Shown here: one piece after another, positions 20,090-29,644 of the stretch
Position numbering within the stretch: position 1 is the stretch's first letter
How the letters are laid out: every line of letters starts with the position of its first letter
Assembly (NCBI GenBank): GCA_963761615.1
Contig: CAVXGU010000003.1
Coordinates: 682,001-746,000, forward strand
Length of the DNA stretch: 64,000 nt
Reading direction: 5' to 3'
DNA from: CAVXGU01 sp963761615
Lineage (GTDB): Bacteria; Acidobacteriota; Vicinamibacteria; Vicinamibacterales; CAVVIG01
Position numbers and translations under genes: made by a program
The notes under the pieces: model-generated
What the model was told of the DNA's origin: nothing
What the model saw: the letters and a program-made list of their open reading frames with translations, nothing else
The model's database searches: none

Positions 20090-20737
20090 TCAGAAGGCGA
20101 GTCCGACGCCGAGCCCGGCCCGGTTGACGTTGAGGCCCTGGCCGCTCGTGAGCACCCGTCCGTAGCGGTACTGGAAGTCCAGGACGAGGCGAGACCCGGC
20201 CTGCCAGAGGACGCCGCCGCCGACGCCGATCGTCGGCTTCACCTCGCTCCCCGCCAGATCGCTGCCCAGGACCACCCCGTAGTGGGACAGCTCGGCCGTG
20301 ACGTCCTGGCCGCCGACGGAGAATCCGACGTTCTTGGAGACGCGTGCGAGGCCGGCGCCGCCGAGGACGTAAGGCCGCAGCGTGCCGGATTGGGGCGCGA
20401 GCACGCGGAGACCGGCCAGCGCGAAGTCGACGGGCTGCCGGTCGCGGAACGACACCCCGCTCTCGGTCGAGGCGAGATATCCGGCGACGACCTGCGCGTG
20501 CTCGCCGAGCGTTGCCGGCGACGTGTCGTTCACGTGTCCGCCCTCGAGGAACACCTGCACGTTCGGGCGCAGGTTGACGCCGGCCTCGGCGCCGAACGAC
20601 TGACTCGTCACGTTGCCGAACGCCGACTGGCCGACGGCCTCGACGTAGCCGCGCGCGGCCGGCGCAGGGGCCGGCTGGGCGCGCGCGACGCCGCCCAGGG
20701 TGAGCGCCCCGATGACCACGCCGAGGGTGATTCGCAT
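20090..20737 (-). CDS. Outer membrane beta-barrel protein
   Basis: A 215-residue protein with a signal peptide (MRITLGVVIGALTLGGVARAQ). Alternating hydrophobic strands of the type YVEAVGQSAFG, GAEAGVNLRPNVQVFLEGG and LDFQYRYGRVL end in a C-terminal Phe after GLGVGLAF, the outer membrane insertion signature. It resembles OmpA-like or opacity-type small barrels; no ligand can be inferred. It lies 18 bases after the Fn3 lipoprotein gene on the same strand. Confidence 0.75.
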   Translation of the reverse strand: MRITLGVVIGALTLGGVARAQPAPAPAARGYVEAVGQSAFGNVTSQSFGAEAGVNLRPNVQVFLEGGHVNDTSPATLGEHAQVVAGYLASTESGVSFRDRQPVDFALAGLRVLAPQSGTLRPYVLGGAGLARVSKNVGFSVGGQDVTAELSHYGVVLGSDLAGSEVKPTIGVGGGVLWQAGSRLVLDFQYRYGRVLTSGQGLNVNRAGLGVGLAF

Positions 20738-20755
20738 CTCGAGAGTCTCCGGGGA

Positions 20756-21880
20756 TCAGGCGCCCACGCGCAGCACGAGCGACCACGCACCGTCGATGAG
20801 CGCCATGTACTGGGGCGGAAACCCGATCGCCTGGACGCTGGCGTAGTACGCGGCCTCGGTTCCGTACCCGTTGTCGTTCAGCCAGGCGATGGCGCCGTCC
20901 GGGTCGAGTCCGCGGTCGAGGAGGTCGAACACGCGAAGCTCGTCCAGCGTCGGGCTGAGGAACGTGATGCCGTCGTACGTGGTCAGCATGCCGACGCCCC
21001 ATCCCGGCCCCATCGTGGCGTGTCCCGGGGCGCCGGGCGGCTGTGCCGCCGGCCACAGCGTGGCGCCCTCGGCCGCGGCGAGCCGGGCCGCCTGCGACGG
21101 CTGCTCGACAGTGAAGCGCTGGGCGTCGCTCGGCACGCTGGCGATCCCGTCGGCCGGGTCGACGGCGGTCGCCCGCCAGTAGTAGGTCTGGCCGGCGCTC
21201 AGATCGGACGGCGGCATGAACGAGGTCTGGCCCGGCGTTTCAGCCGCCTGGCCGGTCACCTGCACGGGGCCGAACGCCGCGTTGGTGGCGATCTCGAACG
21301 TGTAGACCACCGCGCCGACCGGTCCCTGACGTGCGGCGTCGGTGACGGTCAGCGCCGGGCGGGAGGTCGTCGTCGCGCCGGTCAACGGCGAGCGCGCCTG
21401 CGGTGCCGACAGCGCGACCGCCGGACCGATGGTGAGTCGCAGGGGACCGGCGAAGGTTCCCGTGGTCCCGCCGCTCACGACGCGTGCGTGCCAGTAGTAG
21501 TCGTGCCCCGCCGCCAGCGGATCGAGGAGGACGCTGGTCTGGCCGCCCGCGCCCTCGGGGACCGCGTCCTTCTTCTGGACGACGGCGGTCATGGCCGCGT
21601 CGGTCGCGACCTCGAACGTGTAGGTGCTGGGCCCTCCGCCGGTCACGGCGGCATTGCGAATCACGAGTGTCACCGGCTGCTTCGTGTTCGGGATCGACGC
21701 GCCGTCGGCCGGGGACAGGAGTTCCGGCTCCGTCACCGACGCCGTTTCCGTGGAGGAGGTGGTGGATCCCGACGGCTGAACCGGGGTGTTCGTGCAGGCG
21801 GCCGCCAGCACCGTGAGAAGGGTCACGAGCCAGCGGGCGCGGGCCGCGCGCGCCGACCGGCGTTCCGAGTCCGTCCGCAT
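20756..21880 (-). CDS. Lipoprotein with two fibronectin type III-like repeats
   Basis: A 374-residue protein starting at 21880. The hydrophobic leader ends at VLAAAC, a good lipobox. Two similar repeats follow (each with TYTFEVATDAA or VYTFEIATNAA and a YYWxAR/YYWRAT strand), typical of bacterial Fn3-like surface modules. The last 90 residues form a separate region with YDGITFLSPTLDEL and DPDGAIAWLNDNGYG, which I do not recognise. The gene probably forms an operon with the beta-barrel gene downstream. Confidence 0.7.
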   Translation of the reverse strand: MRTDSERRSARAARARWLVTLLTVLAAACTNTPVQPSGSTTSSTETASVTEPELLSPADGASIPNTKQPVTLVIRNAAVTGGGPSTYTFEVATDAAMTAVVQKKDAVPEGAGGQTSVLLDPLAAGHDYYWHARVVSGGTTGTFAGPLRLTIGPAVALSAPQARSPLTGATTTSRPALTVTDAARQGPVGAVVYTFEIATNAAFGPVQVTGQAAETPGQTSFMPPSDLSAGQTYYWRATAVDPADGIASVPSDAQRFTVEQPSQAARLAAAEGATLWPAAQPPGAPGHATMGPGWGVGMLTTYDGITFLSPTLDELRVFDLLDRGLDPDGAIAWLNDNGYGTEAAYYASVQAIGFPPQYMALIDGAWSLVLRVGA

Positions 21881-21889
21881 GAGCACGTG

Positions 21890-21895
21890 ATTATA
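21890..21895 (-). promoter_or_regulatory. -10 element of the Fn3 lipoprotein operon
   Basis: A perfect TATAAT on the - strand in an AT-rich island (21890-21935) ends 9 bases before the ATG at 21880, so the leader would be 0-3 bases long. A second TATAAT on the - strand occupies 21922-21927. No clear -35 is seen. Confidence 0.5.
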
Positions 21896-22020
21896 TGTGA
21901 AGAAACTCGACAATAATCCACATTATATAGAATTAAATAGCCGGCGCGGGCGTCCGCGGCGGCCGGATGGTCTCCGAGCGTCGCCGCGGCGGGCCGCCGA
22001 CCGGCGCTGGAACCGGCACC

Positions 22021-22050
22021 TTTACTTGGCTCGTCGGGCCAGCGTAGCAT
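22021..22050 (+). promoter_or_regulatory. Candidate promoter of the MscS-FHA operon
   Basis: TTTACT (22021-22026), an 18-base spacer and TAGCAT (22045-22050). Transcription would start near 22057, four bases before the GTG start. Each box matches the consensus at four of six positions. Confidence 0.35.
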
Positions 22051-22060
22051 CCGCTGAGTC

Positions 22061-23377
22061 GTGATCCCGCTTCCGGCCGCCGTCATCGCCTTCGGCGTCA
22101 CCCTGCTGCTCCTGGTCGGCGTCGCCCTGCTCAGCGGGCGGCTGCGGCTCGTCCGGCAGCTCGCCTTCCCGATCTACGTCGCGGCGCTGGCGGCCGGCTT
22201 GAAGGCGTTCCTCCTGCTCGCCGGCCGCCCGCCCGGTCCGCTCGACCGGGCCCTCTCGTGGCTCCTCGCGTTCCTGGTCTCCGCCCTCGTCCTGAAGACG
22301 CTCGGGTTGTACGTCTTCAACGTGCACCTGCCGGCGCGGCGGGGCCTGCGGCTGCCGCCCCTGCTCCCGGCGGTCGCGATGGGGACGGTCTACTTCGTGG
22401 CCGCGCTGGTCATGCTGCGGGTGATCTACCCGGAGCTGCCGCTGACGCCCCTCCTCACGACGAGTGCGGTGACGTCGCTCGTCCTGGGCCTGGCGCTCCA
22501 GCCGATCCTCGGCAACTTCTTCGCCGGCGTCGTCATCAGCCTGGAGCGCCCGTTCCGGATCACCGACTGGGTGAAGATCGGCGAGACGGTGGGCCAGGTG
22601 ACGAAGATCACGTGGCGCACGACCCACGTCCGCACCCGCGACAACGACACGGTCGTGATCCCGAACTCGAAGATCGCCGACGAGCAGGTCCTCAACTACT
22701 TCTTTCCCCACCCGCTGCACCTGGAGCGGATCTACGTGGGCGCGCACTATCGGACGCCGCCGTACCGCGTGAAGCAGGCGCTGCTCGACGTGGCCGACCG
22801 CGTCGATGGGGTGCTCAAGAAGCCGACGCCGGCCGTCTTCCTCTACGACTTCGCCGACAGCGCCATCACCTACGAGCTCCGCGTGTGGGTCGAGGACATC
22901 GCGAACATCCCCCGCATCAACAGCCACGTGCGCAGCGAGATTTGGGAGGAGTTCGCGCGCTGCAACATCACCATTCCGTTCCCGATCCGGACGCTGGAGA
23001 TCGAGCCGCTCGCGCGGACGCTCGAGATCGCCCGGCCCAGGCGGCTGGAGGAAGCCGCCGAGCCCGCGCAACCGGCGGCCACGCTGTTCGTCTACCGCGG
23101 GGCCGATCGCGGACGCAGCTGCGCGATCGACGGCGGCCCGGTCACGGTCGGGCGCGCCCCGGGCTGCGGGTTGGTCCTGCGGGAGCCGCAGGCCAGCAAG
23201 GAGCACTTCCGCGTCGAGTGGCGGAACGGCCGCCACATGGCGACCGACCTCGAGAGCCAGAACGGCACCTTCGTCAACGGGCAACCCCTGCTGGAGCCGC
23301 AGCCCCTGCACCACCTCGATCACGTGACGGTGGGTGATACTGTGATCATCTTCGAGTGCGAGAACCGGCATGCCTGA
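22061..23377 (+). CDS. MscS-type mechanosensitive channel fused to an FHA domain
   Basis: A 438-residue protein. About four N-terminal helices (1-130) lead to the MscS pore helix and beta domain (TSLVLGLALQPILGNFFAGVVISLERPFRITDWVKI, 138-173) and the alpha-beta vestibule (to about 325). The C-terminal 100 residues are a forkhead-associated domain with the phosphothreonine-binding residues in place: R365 (VGRAPG), S379 with H382, N401-G402-T403 and N406. The channel would open on membrane tension, and the cytoplasmic FHA would recruit a phosphorylated protein. Its stop overlaps the next gene, a kinase-fold protein, by 8 bases. Confidence 0.88.
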   Translation: MIPLPAAVIAFGVTLLLLVGVALLSGRLRLVRQLAFPIYVAALAAGLKAFLLLAGRPPGPLDRALSWLLAFLVSALVLKTLGLYVFNVHLPARRGLRLPPLLPAVAMGTVYFVAALVMLRVIYPELPLTPLLTTSAVTSLVLGLALQPILGNFFAGVVISLERPFRITDWVKIGETVGQVTKITWRTTHVRTRDNDTVVIPNSKIADEQVLNYFFPHPLHLERIYVGAHYRTPPYRVKQALLDVADRVDGVLKKPTPAVFLYDFADSAITYELRVWVEDIANIPRINSHVRSEIWEEFARCNITIPFPIRTLEIEPLARTLEIARPRRLEEAAEPAQPAATLFVYRGADRGRSCAIDGGPVTVGRAPGCGLVLREPQASKEHFRVEWRNGRHMATDLESQNGTFVNGQPLLEPQPLHHLDHVTVGDTVIIFECENRHA

Positions 23378-25151
23378 GCGACCACCACAGATGATCGGTC
23401 CCTACCAGGTGCTCGGCCCGCTGGGGAGGGACCGCGGCCGGGTGTTCAAGGCCCTCGATGCGGCCCACGACCAGACGGTCGCCGTCAAGCTGCTGCCGCC
23501 CAAGTCGGGACAGTCCGCGGACGCCGTCCAGCGGTTCGAGCGCGAAGCCCAGGCCCTCGGCGCGCTCCGGCACCCGAACATCGCCCGGATTCTCGGCACC
23601 GGCCAGCACGAGTCTCGCCTGTACTTCGTCATGGAGTTCGTGCCGGGGAGCGGACTCGATGCGGTGCTGCGGCGGCGCCGGCTGTCGGTGGGCGAAAGCC
23701 TGAACGTCTTCGTGGCCATCTGCCTCGGAATGGAGGAGGCACACCGCCACAACCTCTTTCACCGCAGCCTGTGGCCGGACCACGTCGTCGTCGCCGACGA
23801 CCTGTCGACCGTGAAGCTGACCGATTTCGGCCTGGCGGGCTCCGAGCAGGCGGCGCAGGACGCGACGCTCGCGCCAGGACAGCTGAACGTGGGCGCCATG
23901 CACTGCATGGCACCCGAGGAGCGGGAGTGGGGCGCGGTCGACGCCCGCAGCAACATCTACTCGGCCGGTGTGATTCTGTACGAAATGCTGACCGGGCGTC
24001 CGCCGGTCGGCCGGTTCGGGCTGCCGAGCCAGATCAATCACGACGTGTCGCCCGAGCTCGACCCGATTGTGCTGGCCTGCCTCAAGACCAATCCCGCCGA
24101 TCGCTACCCCGACGTCGCGGCGGTCCTCAAGGACGTCGCCCGCCTCGAAGACCGGCTCGGCCTGGGCGTGACCCACGAGCTGCAGGCCTTCTCTCGGTCG
24201 ACCACCAACCTGCTCGGATCCGCCCGCACGGCCGCCGGCAGCCGCGTGGCGCAGGGCATCGCCGCCGCGGTCCTCCTGCTGGTCGTGGCCGGCGGCTATG
24301 TCGCGTTCCGTCGGCATGGCACGGTCTCGCCGCGGGCGGCGGCCGGCATCCCCCCGGCGACGGCGGCCCGGCCGGCCGGGCCGCCAGCCCAGGCGCCGTC
24401 GGCTGGCGTCGACCCGGCCGCCCAGGACCTGCAGCGGGCGCGGGATCAGGTGACCGCGGAGGCGTACGCCCCGGCGCTCGCCACGCTCCGGTCGATCATC
24501 ACGGAACACCCGACGAGCCCGTCGGTGGTGGATGCCTACCTGCTGACCGCCCAGGTGCAGGTCGCGACCGGCCATCCGGCCGACGCGATGAGCACGTACG
24601 CCGAGATCCGCTCGCGCTTTCCGCGCGATCACCGGGCGGCGGAAGCGGGGTTCCATCTCGGCGAGCTGCTCGACGCGACGGGCGACAGCGCCCGCGAGGA
24701 CGAGGCGCGCCAGATCTTCCACGACGTCGCGAACACCTTCTCGGAGGTCCCGTGGGCGCCGCGATCGCTCGCCGCGGCGGCCACGATCGAGGAGGCGCGG
24801 AACCTGGTGGCGGAGGACGCTGCGCTCGGCGGCGCATCGGTGCCCGCGGCGATCGCGACCCTTCGCCAGCTCACCACGACGTACCCCAACGTGCCCGAGG
24901 CCGAGAAGGCCCTGTGGGACCTCGGGAGCCTCTACGACAAGGTCGGCCAGTACGAGCTGGCGGCGCGCGCGTTCGTGGACCTCGGCACGCACTTTCCCGA
25001 GACGAAGTACGACGCCTGGTGGCGCGCGGGTCAGCTGTACGAGCAGCGGCTCAGCGAGGATGCACAGGCTGTGGGCGCCTACCGGCGTGTCCCACCGGCG
25101 TCGCCCCACGCCGCCGACGCGCAGAAGCGAATCGCGCAGCTGAGCCGGTAG
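23370..25151 (+). CDS. Kinase-fold protein with periplasmic TPRs, probable pseudokinase
   Basis: A 593-residue protein. An N-terminal Ser/Thr kinase fold (12-265) is followed by a membrane helix (297-313), a Pro-rich linker and a C-terminal TPR domain (about 355-590) of the YbgF/BamD type. The fold keeps the ATP-anchoring lysine (K40 in VAVK), helix-C Glu (E59), DFG (152-154) and APE. The catalytic HRD is HRS (131-133), the following Lys is W135 and the Asn is H138, and the glycine loop is degenerate (GRDRGRV). Phosphotransfer is therefore unlikely, while nucleotide binding is possible. Coupled to the MscS-FHA gene. Confidence 0.85.
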   Translation: MPERPPQMIGPYQVLGPLGRDRGRVFKALDAAHDQTVAVKLLPPKSGQSADAVQRFEREAQALGALRHPNIARILGTGQHESRLYFVMEFVPGSGLDAVLRRRRLSVGESLNVFVAICLGMEEAHRHNLFHRSLWPDHVVVADDLSTVKLTDFGLAGSEQAAQDATLAPGQLNVGAMHCMAPEEREWGAVDARSNIYSAGVILYEMLTGRPPVGRFGLPSQINHDVSPELDPIVLACLKTNPADRYPDVAAVLKDVARLEDRLGLGVTHELQAFSRSTTNLLGSARTAAGSRVAQGIAAAVLLLVVAGGYVAFRRHGTVSPRAAAGIPPATAARPAGPPAQAPSAGVDPAAQDLQRARDQVTAEAYAPALATLRSIITEHPTSPSVVDAYLLTAQVQVATGHPADAMSTYAEIRSRFPRDHRAAEAGFHLGELLDATGDSAREDEARQIFHDVANTFSEVPWAPRSLAAAATIEEARNLVAEDAALGGASVPAAIATLRQLTTTYPNVPEAEKALWDLGSLYDKVGQYELAARAFVDLGTHFPETKYDAWWRAGQLYEQRLSEDAQAVGAYRRVPPASPHAADAQKRIAQLSR

Positions 25152-25169
25152 CGCGGCGCCGGGGCAACG

Positions 25170-25193
25170 TTACAAAGCCCGTTGTAGGTTTGA
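25170..25193 (+). promoter_or_regulatory. Second copy of the TTACA-N7-TTGTAG-N-TTTGA motif
   Basis: The fixed bases and spacing are the same as in the pntAA promoter at 17102-17125. Here it sits in the gap between the convergent kinase-fold and YHS genes and has no -10 element in register, so its role is unclear. Confidence 0.4.
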
Positions 25194-25224
25194 CAGCCGG
25201 CTGTCCGCGGTCCCACCCCGTCCT

Positions 25225-25374
25225 CTACGGTTCGGCCGCGTACTGTTCCGGCGCGCGGTCGAACTTCTCTTTGCACGACACGCAGCAGAAGTAGTAGGTC
25301 TTGCCCTTGTACTGCGACGTGGCCGCGGCGTCCTTCTCGTCGACGTCCATTCCACACACCGGATCCCGTGCCAT
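25225..25374 (-). CDS. YHS domain metal-binding protein
   Basis: A 49-residue protein. The start at 25374 (MARDPVCGMDVDE) is preferred because AAGGA lies 9 bases upstream. The motif DPVCGM followed by YKGKTYYFCCVSCKEKF is the YHS domain, found as a small protein or as an appendage of copper ATPases, where the cysteines bind copper or other metals. No copper pump lies in the window, so the partner is unknown. Confidence 0.85.
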   Translation of the reverse strand: MARDPVCGMDVDEKDAAATSQYKGKTYYFCCVSCKEKFDRAPEQYAAEP

Positions 25375-25568
25375 GGGCTCATGTCCTTTCCTGATGTCGT
25401 CCGAGGGCGCGTCCGCTCGCATCGCCCGAGCGGCCCGGAGCCTCTGTCACGTTATCACGCGTGAGAGCTCATCGGGCGCGACGCGCGGCCGCTCGGGTCG
25501 ACGCCGGCACATGTTTTGAACCCTCGGTTGGTGCGTGTCCCGGTGGATGTGCACGCGGGAGAACCAAC

Positions 25569-26253
25569 ATGCCCATGGCAGACGATCGACAAGACATACC
25601 GACGCGTATCACCCTCGAGCCGCTGGCGGCTCCCTCCATCCTCGGTCTCTACGGCTACGCGGCTGCGACGTTCGTCGTCGCCGCGCAGTTCGCCGGATGG
25701 TACGGGAATGCCCGCAGCGAGCTCTACCTCTTCCCGTTCGCCGCCATGGCGGGCGGGCTGGCGCAGTTCACGGCCGCCATGTGGGCGTACAAGGCCCGCG
25801 ACGGCATCGCCACGGCGATGCACGGCATCTGGGGATCCTTCTGGCTGGCGTTCGGGATCCTCGCGGTGCTGTTCGCGGTCGGCGCGATCGTGCCGGTCGA
25901 CCTCGCGCCGGGCGTCGGCTACTGGTTCGCGCCGCTGGCGCTGTTCAGCGCGGTCGGCGCGTACGCGGCCGTCTCGGAGAGCGCGGCCCTCGCCACCGTC
26001 TGGGGCGTCGTGGCCGTGGCGTCGGCCTGCGCCGCCATCGCCGGCTGGTCGGCCAGCCCGGGCTGGCAGGTACCTCGCCGCCTGGATGTTCCTGCTGTCG
26101 AGCGTCGTGGCCTGGTATACGGGCAGCGCGCTGATGTTCGAGACCGCGTTCGGCCGCGAGCTGCTGCCGCTCGGTTCGGCGTCGACGGCGGCCGACCGCC
26201 CGCGCGTGACGTACGGCATCGGCGAACCGGGAGTCATCCGTGGGCAGGCGTGA
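25569..26253 (+). pseudogene. GPR1/FUN34/YaaH family transporter, frameshifted
   Basis: Reads as a six-helix acetate/succinate transporter family protein beginning MPMADDRQ and LAAPSILGLYGYAAATFVVAAQF. The frame holds until GWSASPGWQ at 26069. The last helix (AAWMFLLSSVVAWYTGSALMFETAFGRELLPLG) continues in the +1 frame from 26071 to a stop at 26253. Skipping the single G at 26070 restores the whole protein. This is either a recent inactivating insertion, an assembly error, or less likely a programmed shift. No strong slippery run is present. Confidence 0.75.
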
Positions 26254-26773
26254 CCGGAAGACGCGGCACGGCCTCGCGCGCGCACTCGCGATCGCGTGCG
26301 CGGCCGTCGGCTGGCTCGGGGTGACGGCCTGCGGTCCACACCGCGTCACGGCCACGACCGCCGCACTGCGCGTCGGCGGGCGCGCGGCGGCTCCGCCGCA
26401 GCTGAGTCCCGCGGAGCGCCCGATCACGGTGTCGGGCTGTCTGCAGATGAGCGGCAGCGGCGGCTACATCGTGACCGCGGTCAACGAACCCACGACGGCC
26501 GGCGCGCCGGCGGCGGTGCGCAACCGGATCGAGCGCGAGCGCATCGCGGCCGCGCGGCAGGCCTACGTCCTGAACGGTCAGCGGCACGCGCTCGCGCCGC
26601 TCGTCGGCACGAGCGTGCGCGTCGAGGGACAGCTGGTGCGACAGCCCGACATCGTCCAGGCGCTCGAGCAGAAGGACGTGGCGCTCGATGCGGGCAACCT
26701 GGCGGCCATCGACGTGGCGGCCGCCGAGCGCGTGGCGCCGGCGTGCGGGCGGGGAGGGCAGAAGAAGGGCTGA
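26240..26773 (+). CDS. Lipoprotein with OB-fold-like (DUF5818-type) domain
   Basis: A 177-residue protein starting at GTG, overlapping the previous gene by 14 bases. The leader ends at LGVTAC, a plausible lipobox. The body has ITVSGCLQMSGSGGYIVTAV ... YVLNG ... LAPLVGTSVRVEGQLV, the strand pattern of DUF5818/OB-fold-like envelope proteins. Function unknown. It is likely expressed from the transporter transcript. Confidence 0.6.
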   Translation: MGRRDRKTRHGLARALAIACAAVGWLGVTACGPHRVTATTAALRVGGRAAAPPQLSPAERPITVSGCLQMSGSGGYIVTAVNEPTTAGAPAAVRNRIERERIAAARQAYVLNGQRHALAPLVGTSVRVEGQLVRQPDIVQALEQKDVALDAGNLAAIDVAAAERVAPACGRGGQKKG

Positions 26774-26798
26774 CCTCCCCGTTCGCGCGCGTCGCGCG

Positions 26799-27668
26799 TC
26801 ACGCGTCGGTCGGCCGACGGGCTCGCGCGTGCGCGATCTCGGCGTTCAGCTCCGCGCCGAGGAGGACGGCGAGCCCGGAGAGGTAGAACCACAGCAGCAG
26901 CACCATGACGCCGCCCAGGGCGCCGTAGGTTTCGGTGAAGTCGTCCAGGCGGGTCACGTAGAAGCGGCAGCCCAGCGACGCCAGGATCCAGACGACCGTC
27001 GCGAACAGCGCGCCCGGCGTCAGCCACGCCCACCCCTGATCCGTGTCGGGCGCGAAGTGATAGATGAGCGCGATCCCGAGGCTGACCAGAGCGAAGATCA
27101 CGGGCCACTGCAGGACGACCCACGCCCACTCGAAGGCCGGGCCGAGATGCACCCAGTTTGCCACGTGGTGCGCCAGTTCCGGCCCCACGATCACCAGCGT
27201 GAACGACGTCAAGACGAACAGCGACGCGCCGGCGGTCAGCGCGATCGCGAGGAGCCGGACGCGCCACCACGGCCGGTGGTCGGCGATGTCGTAAGCCCGG
27301 TTCACGGTGTCGATGAGGGCCGCCATCGCCGTCGAGCTCGTCCAGACCGCGGTGAGCATGCCGATCGTCAGCAGGCTCCCGTGCGGGCCGTTCGAGATCT
27401 CGCGGATCTGGTCCGTGACGATGGCGATGACGTCTCGCGGCACGAAGCCCTGCATCTGGTCGACCATGCGGCCGACGAGGCCGGCGATCGGAAAGTAGCT
27501 GGCGGTGGCGATCAGGAAGAGGAGCGCCGGGAAGAGCGAGAAGAAGAAGTAGTACGCGAGCTGGGCCGACATGCCGAAGCAGTCGTCGTGGACAAACGCG
27601 TCCGTGCACGCGCTCCACACCAGGCGGTGCCATCGTCTCTCTCCCGGCTTGGCGGTCCTGGCTGGCAT
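26799..27668 (-). CDS. YihY/BrkB family inner membrane protein
   Basis: A 289-residue protein with six membrane helices. It begins MSAQLAYYFFFSLFPALLFLIA, the YihY/virulence factor BrkB signature. Later motifs are TAVWTSSTAMAALIDTVNRAYD and TYGALGGVMVLLLWFYLSGLAVLLGAELNAE, all conserved in the family. The family was once misannotated as RNase BN; a transport or envelope role is suspected but unproven. It is convergent with the OB-fold lipoprotein gene. Confidence 0.9.
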   Translation of the reverse strand: MPARTAKPGERRWHRLVWSACTDAFVHDDCFGMSAQLAYYFFFSLFPALLFLIATASYFPIAGLVGRMVDQMQGFVPRDVIAIVTDQIREISNGPHGSLLTIGMLTAVWTSSTAMAALIDTVNRAYDIADHRPWWRVRLLAIALTAGASLFVLTSFTLVIVGPELAHHVANWVHLGPAFEWAWVVLQWPVIFALVSLGIALIYHFAPDTDQGWAWLTPGALFATVVWILASLGCRFYVTRLDDFTETYGALGGVMVLLLWFYLSGLAVLLGAELNAEIAHARARRPTDA

Positions 27669-27875
27669 GCCGGATCAGGGGCTCCGTTCAATGGATGACG
27701 TTCGCCGAACTGGTGCGCAAGGGACGCGCCGAGCTTGAAGTCATGCGCCCGGCCTGCAAGACTTACAGACAGCTGATGATTGCCGTGTCTCCGGCCGGTT
27801 GACGCTGCATTCCTCGCTGCTGCCTTCTCCAACAGCGTACGTCCGCGCCGGACCGGCTCCGTGCAGGAGGGTCTC

Positions 27876-29249
<1,374 letters not shown>

Positions 29250-29281
29250 CGCGGAGGGAGAACAACGAAGAAGGCAAGCCA

Positions 29282-29644
29282 ATGACTCGCAGCGCTGTCA
29301 TCCGCGTGTCCGACGTGCTCGGGGCCGGTATGGACTGCCTCGATGCCGCCGACGTCGGGCGGATTGCCGAGGTCGTCGTCGGCGCCGGCTCCCGGCGCGT
29401 GCTCTACGTCGTCGTCAAACCGCGCGAACGGCTCAGCCGTTCGGCGAACGACTGCTTCGCCGTCCCGTGGGGGGCGGTGTCGGCGTTCACGGGCTTCGAC
29501 GGCCGGCGCCGCTATCGCGTCCCGATCTCGCTCACCCGCCTCAAGGGCGCGCCGACGTTCCACGACGACGAGTGGCCGGACTTCGGCGACACGAAGGAGA
29601 TGGCGGAAGTGCACTCCTTCTTCGGCGAGCCGCCGGCCGGCTAG
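29282..29644 (+). CDS. PRC-barrel domain protein
   Basis: A 120-residue protein starting at ATG after AAGAAGG. It has the PRC-barrel pattern: a first strand with RVSDVLGAGM, then DVGRIAEVVVGAGSRRVLYVVVKP, then FAVPWGAVSAF. PRC-barrels are small beta domains found in ribosome maturation proteins, photosynthetic reaction centres and stress proteins. It follows the sigma-54 activator by 32 bases and may be its cotranscribed effector. Confidence 0.8.
   Translation: MTRSAVIRVSDVLGAGMDCLDAADVGRIAEVVVGAGSRRVLYVVVKPRERLSRSANDCFAVPWGAVSAFTGFDGRRRYRVPISLTRLKGAPTFHDDEWPDFGDTKEMAEVHSFFGEPPAG

Noticed and set aside
27695..27802. A 35-residue frame (MTFAELVRKGRAELEV...) before the sigma-54 activator gene
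   Set aside because: No ribosome binding site, no recognisable domain and no membrane segment. It could be chance in a region with few stops, so it was not listed as a gene.
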